DNA of 8,976 nt. Origin: Fidelibacterota bacterium UBA6817. Its GTDB lineage: Bacteria > Fidelibacterota > Fidelibacteria > Fidelibacterales > Fidelibacteraceae. The stretch covers positions 1 through 8,976 of the forward strand of contig DKER01000099.1 in assembly GCA_002452555.1 (NCBI GenBank), written 5' to 3'. A model generated the notes under the pieces. It had not been told where the DNA came from. It did not search any database and saw only the letters and a list, made by a program, of their open reading frames with translations. Shown here one piece after another: positions 8,049 to 8,976 of this stretch. Positions within the stretch are counted from its first letter, which is position 1. Each line of letters starts with the position of its first letter. The translations under genes and the position numbers were made by a program.

Positions 8049-8440
8049 CACAATGACTCCTTATGAATTATGTTTTTGATGGCATCATCTATTCTTTTAA
8101 TTTGAGAATTGCTCAGCTTGCCTTCTCTTGCCACAAGTATCAATCCCTCGTCGATATTGATATGTTTATACAGAAACATTTCAGGATATACGACCGGTGT
8201 GTTATAATCGTCAGCTTCGGATTCAGCGATCTTTCCATCCAAGATTGCTTTCATATGAAAAAGTGGCATGCCTTGCTCAGACCATTGCTTAATCCGTTTA
8301 AGCCGGGACAGATGATCATCCGTATAATAGGATCCGCGGCCGAAGCCTTCAGGGGGAGGCAACAATTCCCGCTGAATGTAGTAACGGATAGCCCGACGAC
8401 TTAAGCCGCAAAGTTTGCCCAATGTTTCAATATTGTACAT
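8048..8440 (-). CDS. MerR-family transcriptional regulator
   Basis: A 130-aa protein with a winged helix-turn-helix of MerR type at residues 2-70: IETLGKLCGLSRRAIRYYIQ, the wing GRGSYYTDDHL (34-44), then LKRIKQWSEQGMPLFHMKAIL. The usual long dimerisation coiled coil is short or absent. Instead there is a compact C-terminal segment (about 84-130: VVYPEMFLYKHINIDEGLILVAREGKLSNSQIKRIDDAI) with no Cys pairs or other metal-binding pattern, so it is not a classical metal or redox MerR. The start is ATG at 8440 with GAGGTGA four bases upstream, closely matching the anti-Shine-Dalgarno. The stop overlaps the VIT-vWA start (TGATG), so the genes are translationally coupled. A dyad inside its own promoter spacer indicates autoregulation. 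The C-terminal part may bind a ligand or the VIT-vWA partner; that is speculation. Confidence 0.9.
   Translation of the reverse strand: MYNIETLGKLCGLSRRAIRYYIQRELLPPPEGFGRGSYYTDDHLSRLKRIKQWSEQGMPLFHMKAILDGKIAESEADDYNTPVVYPEMFLYKHINIDEGLILVAREGKLSNSQIKRIDDAIKNIIHKESL
8057..8062 (-). promoter_or_regulatory. Ribosome binding site of the VIT-vWA gene
   Basis: AAGGAG on the minus strand lies inside the MerR 3' end, eight bases before ATG at 8048 and five before the alternative GTG at 8051. It supports independent initiation as well as coupling through the TGATG overlap. Confidence 0.7.
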
Positions 8441-8443
8441 CGT

Positions 8444-8451
8444 ATCACCTC
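8444..8451 (-). promoter_or_regulatory. Ribosome binding site of the MerR gene
   Basis: GAGGTGAT precedes ATG at 8440 and is an extended match to the 16S rRNA 3' end. It settles the start, and there is no in-frame ATG upstream that fits better. Confidence 0.75.
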
Positions 8452-8465
8452 ATTAACTTGACAAT

Positions 8466-8494
8466 ATTATAACAACTTCTTGACAGTTGTGCAA
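8466..8494 (-). promoter_or_regulatory. Promoter of the MerR / VIT-vWA operon
   Basis: On the minus strand a perfect TATAAT (8471-8466) follows TTGCAC (8494-8489) at 17 bp. The -35 element is weak (three of six to consensus), as is common at activated promoters. Transcription would begin near 8459, giving a leader of about 20 bases that holds little beyond the ribosome binding site. Confidence 0.65.
8472..8490. promoter_or_regulatory. Inverted repeat in the promoter spacer, probable MerR operator
   Basis: ACAACT and AGTTGT form a perfect 6-7-6 dyad that abuts the -10 element and overlaps the last two bases of the -35 element. MerR-family proteins characteristically bind a dyad placed between -35 and -10 and distort the spacer. 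A further ACAACT half-site lies upstream on the minus strand at 8533-8528. The site directly precedes the gene for the regulator, so autoregulation is the simplest reading. Confidence 0.8.
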
Positions 8495-8609
8495 ATATTT
8501 TTTTCACTGTATTTGTACGGACATAAAAGTTGTCATTTACACCGAAAAAACCTGAGAATATATTAGAAGCCGCTGATAATCTGACGATCTTACGCAACAA
8601 ATGACTTAT

Positions 8610-8773
8610 TTGAGAGGTTGAGAGGTTGAGAGGTTGAGACGTTAAGGCTCGCTGCGCTCGCTGTTTAAGGGTTCAAGAGTTCAGACGTTGAGAGGTTGAG
8701 ACGTTGAGACGTTAAGGCTCGCTGCGCTCGCTGTTTAAGGGTTCAAGGGTTCATGGGCTCATGGGTTCAAGGG
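8610..8773. repeat. Degenerate octamer array with a 45-bp direct duplication
   Basis: From 8610 the DNA parses into 8-bp words of form TTNANNNG, such as TTGAGAGG (three in a row), TTGAGACG, TTAAGGCT, TTTAAGGG and TTCAAGGG. Two GC-rich 14-mers (CGCTGCGCTCGCTG at 8650-8663 and 8720-8733) interrupt the phase. Bases 8633-8677 and 8703-8747 are identical over 45 bp, a 70-bp period. No ORF or RNA gene is evident. Confidence 0.88.
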
Positions 8774-8783
8774 GACTGATTGC

Positions 8784-8811
8784 CTGTTGACTGACCACTG
8801 ATGACTGCCGA
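8784..8811. repeat. Short tandem heptamer run (CTGNNNA)
   Basis: Four adjacent 7-bp units, CTGTTGA, CTGACCA, CTGATGA and CTGCCGA, sit between the octamer array and the GC-rich hairpin. Confidence 0.7.
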
Positions 8812-8813
8812 CT

Positions 8814-8835
8814 GGGTGGACACATGGGTCCACCC
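8814..8835. repeat. GC-rich hairpin, REP-like palindrome
   Basis: GGGTGGAC (8814-8821) and GTCCACCC (8828-8835) form a perfect eight-base-pair stem with a six-base loop, followed by CCTAC. The form resembles short palindromes ending in CCCCTAC that I recall being dispersed in many environmental bacterial genomes. It has no T-tract on either strand, so it is unlikely to be an intrinsic terminator. Confidence 0.7.
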
Positions 8836-8840
8836 CTACA

Positions 8841-8931
8841 CTGACTACCGGCTACCGGCTACCGGACTGTCCACTGTCGACTGTCAACTGTCAACTACCG
8901 ACTTTCGACTTTCGACTTTCGACTGCCCACT
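8841..8931. repeat. Thirteen consecutive degenerate heptamers
   Basis: Bases 8841-8931 divide without interruption into 13 units of 7 bp: CTGACTA, CCGGCTA (twice), CCGGACT, GTCCACT, GTCGACT, GTCAACT (twice), ACCGACT, TTCGACT (three times) and GCCCACT. The 3' half ACT is nearly fixed while the first four bases vary in small runs, as expected from repeated slippage and drift. The CTACCGG words are shared with the array at the start of the window. Confidence 0.85.
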
Positions 8932-8933
8932 GC

Positions 8934-8976
8934 GAGTGCAGCGAGCCTCAACGTCTCAACCTTTGAACTTTTGAAC
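8934..8976. repeat. Inverted copy of the octamer block
   Basis: The reverse complement of 8934-8962 matches 8631-8659 at 27 of 29 positions, covering the AGGTTGAGACGTT word and the CTCGCTGC core. The remaining bases, read in reverse complement, are GTTCAAAA and GTTCAAAG octamers. The copy reaches the window edge, so the array probably continues. Confidence 0.8.

Noticed and set aside
7467..8066. 199-codon plus-strand ORF opposite the VIT-vWA gene
   Set aside because: It lies wholly antisense to strongly supported VIT-domain coding sequence, with no recognisable protein features; same for the other plus-strand ORFs.
43..8440. Reassigned stop codon in this organism
   Set aside because: All three stop codons appear at natural gene ends here (TAA for TetR, LolA-like and barrel; TGA for MerR; TAG for VIT-vWA and the pump), and the internal stops are of two kinds.
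8610..8976. CRISPR array
   Set aside because: Units are 7-8 bp, contiguous and degenerate, with no spacer of constant length and no cas genes.

Overview
The window reads as a piece of a Gram-negative (diderm) bacterial chromosome of moderate, slightly AT-rich composition. Evidence for an outer membrane: a periplasmic LolA-like lipoprotein/lipid carrier with a signal peptide, and a beta-barrel protein with a signal peptide and a C-terminal Phe. The protein style, plus intergenic DNA built from degenerate 7-8 bp tandem words, recalls environmental FCB-group lineages (Bacteroidota/Ignavibacteria/Neomarinimicrobiota-like). That placement is an impression, not a demonstrated assignment. All supported genes lie on the minus strand, so transcription runs from high to low coordinates.

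From high to low coordinates: (1) 8604-8976 is non-coding mosaic repeat DNA: an octamer array with a 45-bp duplication, a hairpin, a heptamer array and an inverted copy of the octamer block. (2) 8048-8440 encodes a MerR-family regulator whose promoter carries a dyad filling the spacer between -35 and -10. It overlaps by one base (TGATG) a 746-aa VIT + vWA protein with no signal peptide (5808-8048). (3) After a ~150-bp gap with a perfect 18-bp palindrome beside a plausible promoter comes a second operon: TetR regulator (5014-5655), LolA-like carrier (4265-5014, TAATG overlap), outer-membrane beta-barrel protein (2833-4086) and RND/MMPL (HAE3-type) transporter (43-2799). (4) At 1-49 a heptamer array runs right into the transporter stop codon.

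The second operon has the parts of a trans-envelope lipid or hydrophobe export route: inner-membrane RND pump, periplasmic LolA-fold carrier, outer-membrane barrel and a TetR repressor as ligand sensor. As written it is broken. The barrel gene has two in-frame TGA codons (codons 44 and 249) and the transporter one in-frame TAA (codon 138), yet neither has a frameshift and both read as good protein across the stops. Because TAA, TGA and TAG all end other genes here, reassignment of one stop codon is unlikely. Recent decay, strain variation, sequence error or readthrough remain possible.

The first operon, a MerR regulator translationally coupled to a cytosolic VIT-vWA protein, looks intact and autoregulated. 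Its cellular role is unknown and it is the best candidate here for an undescribed system.
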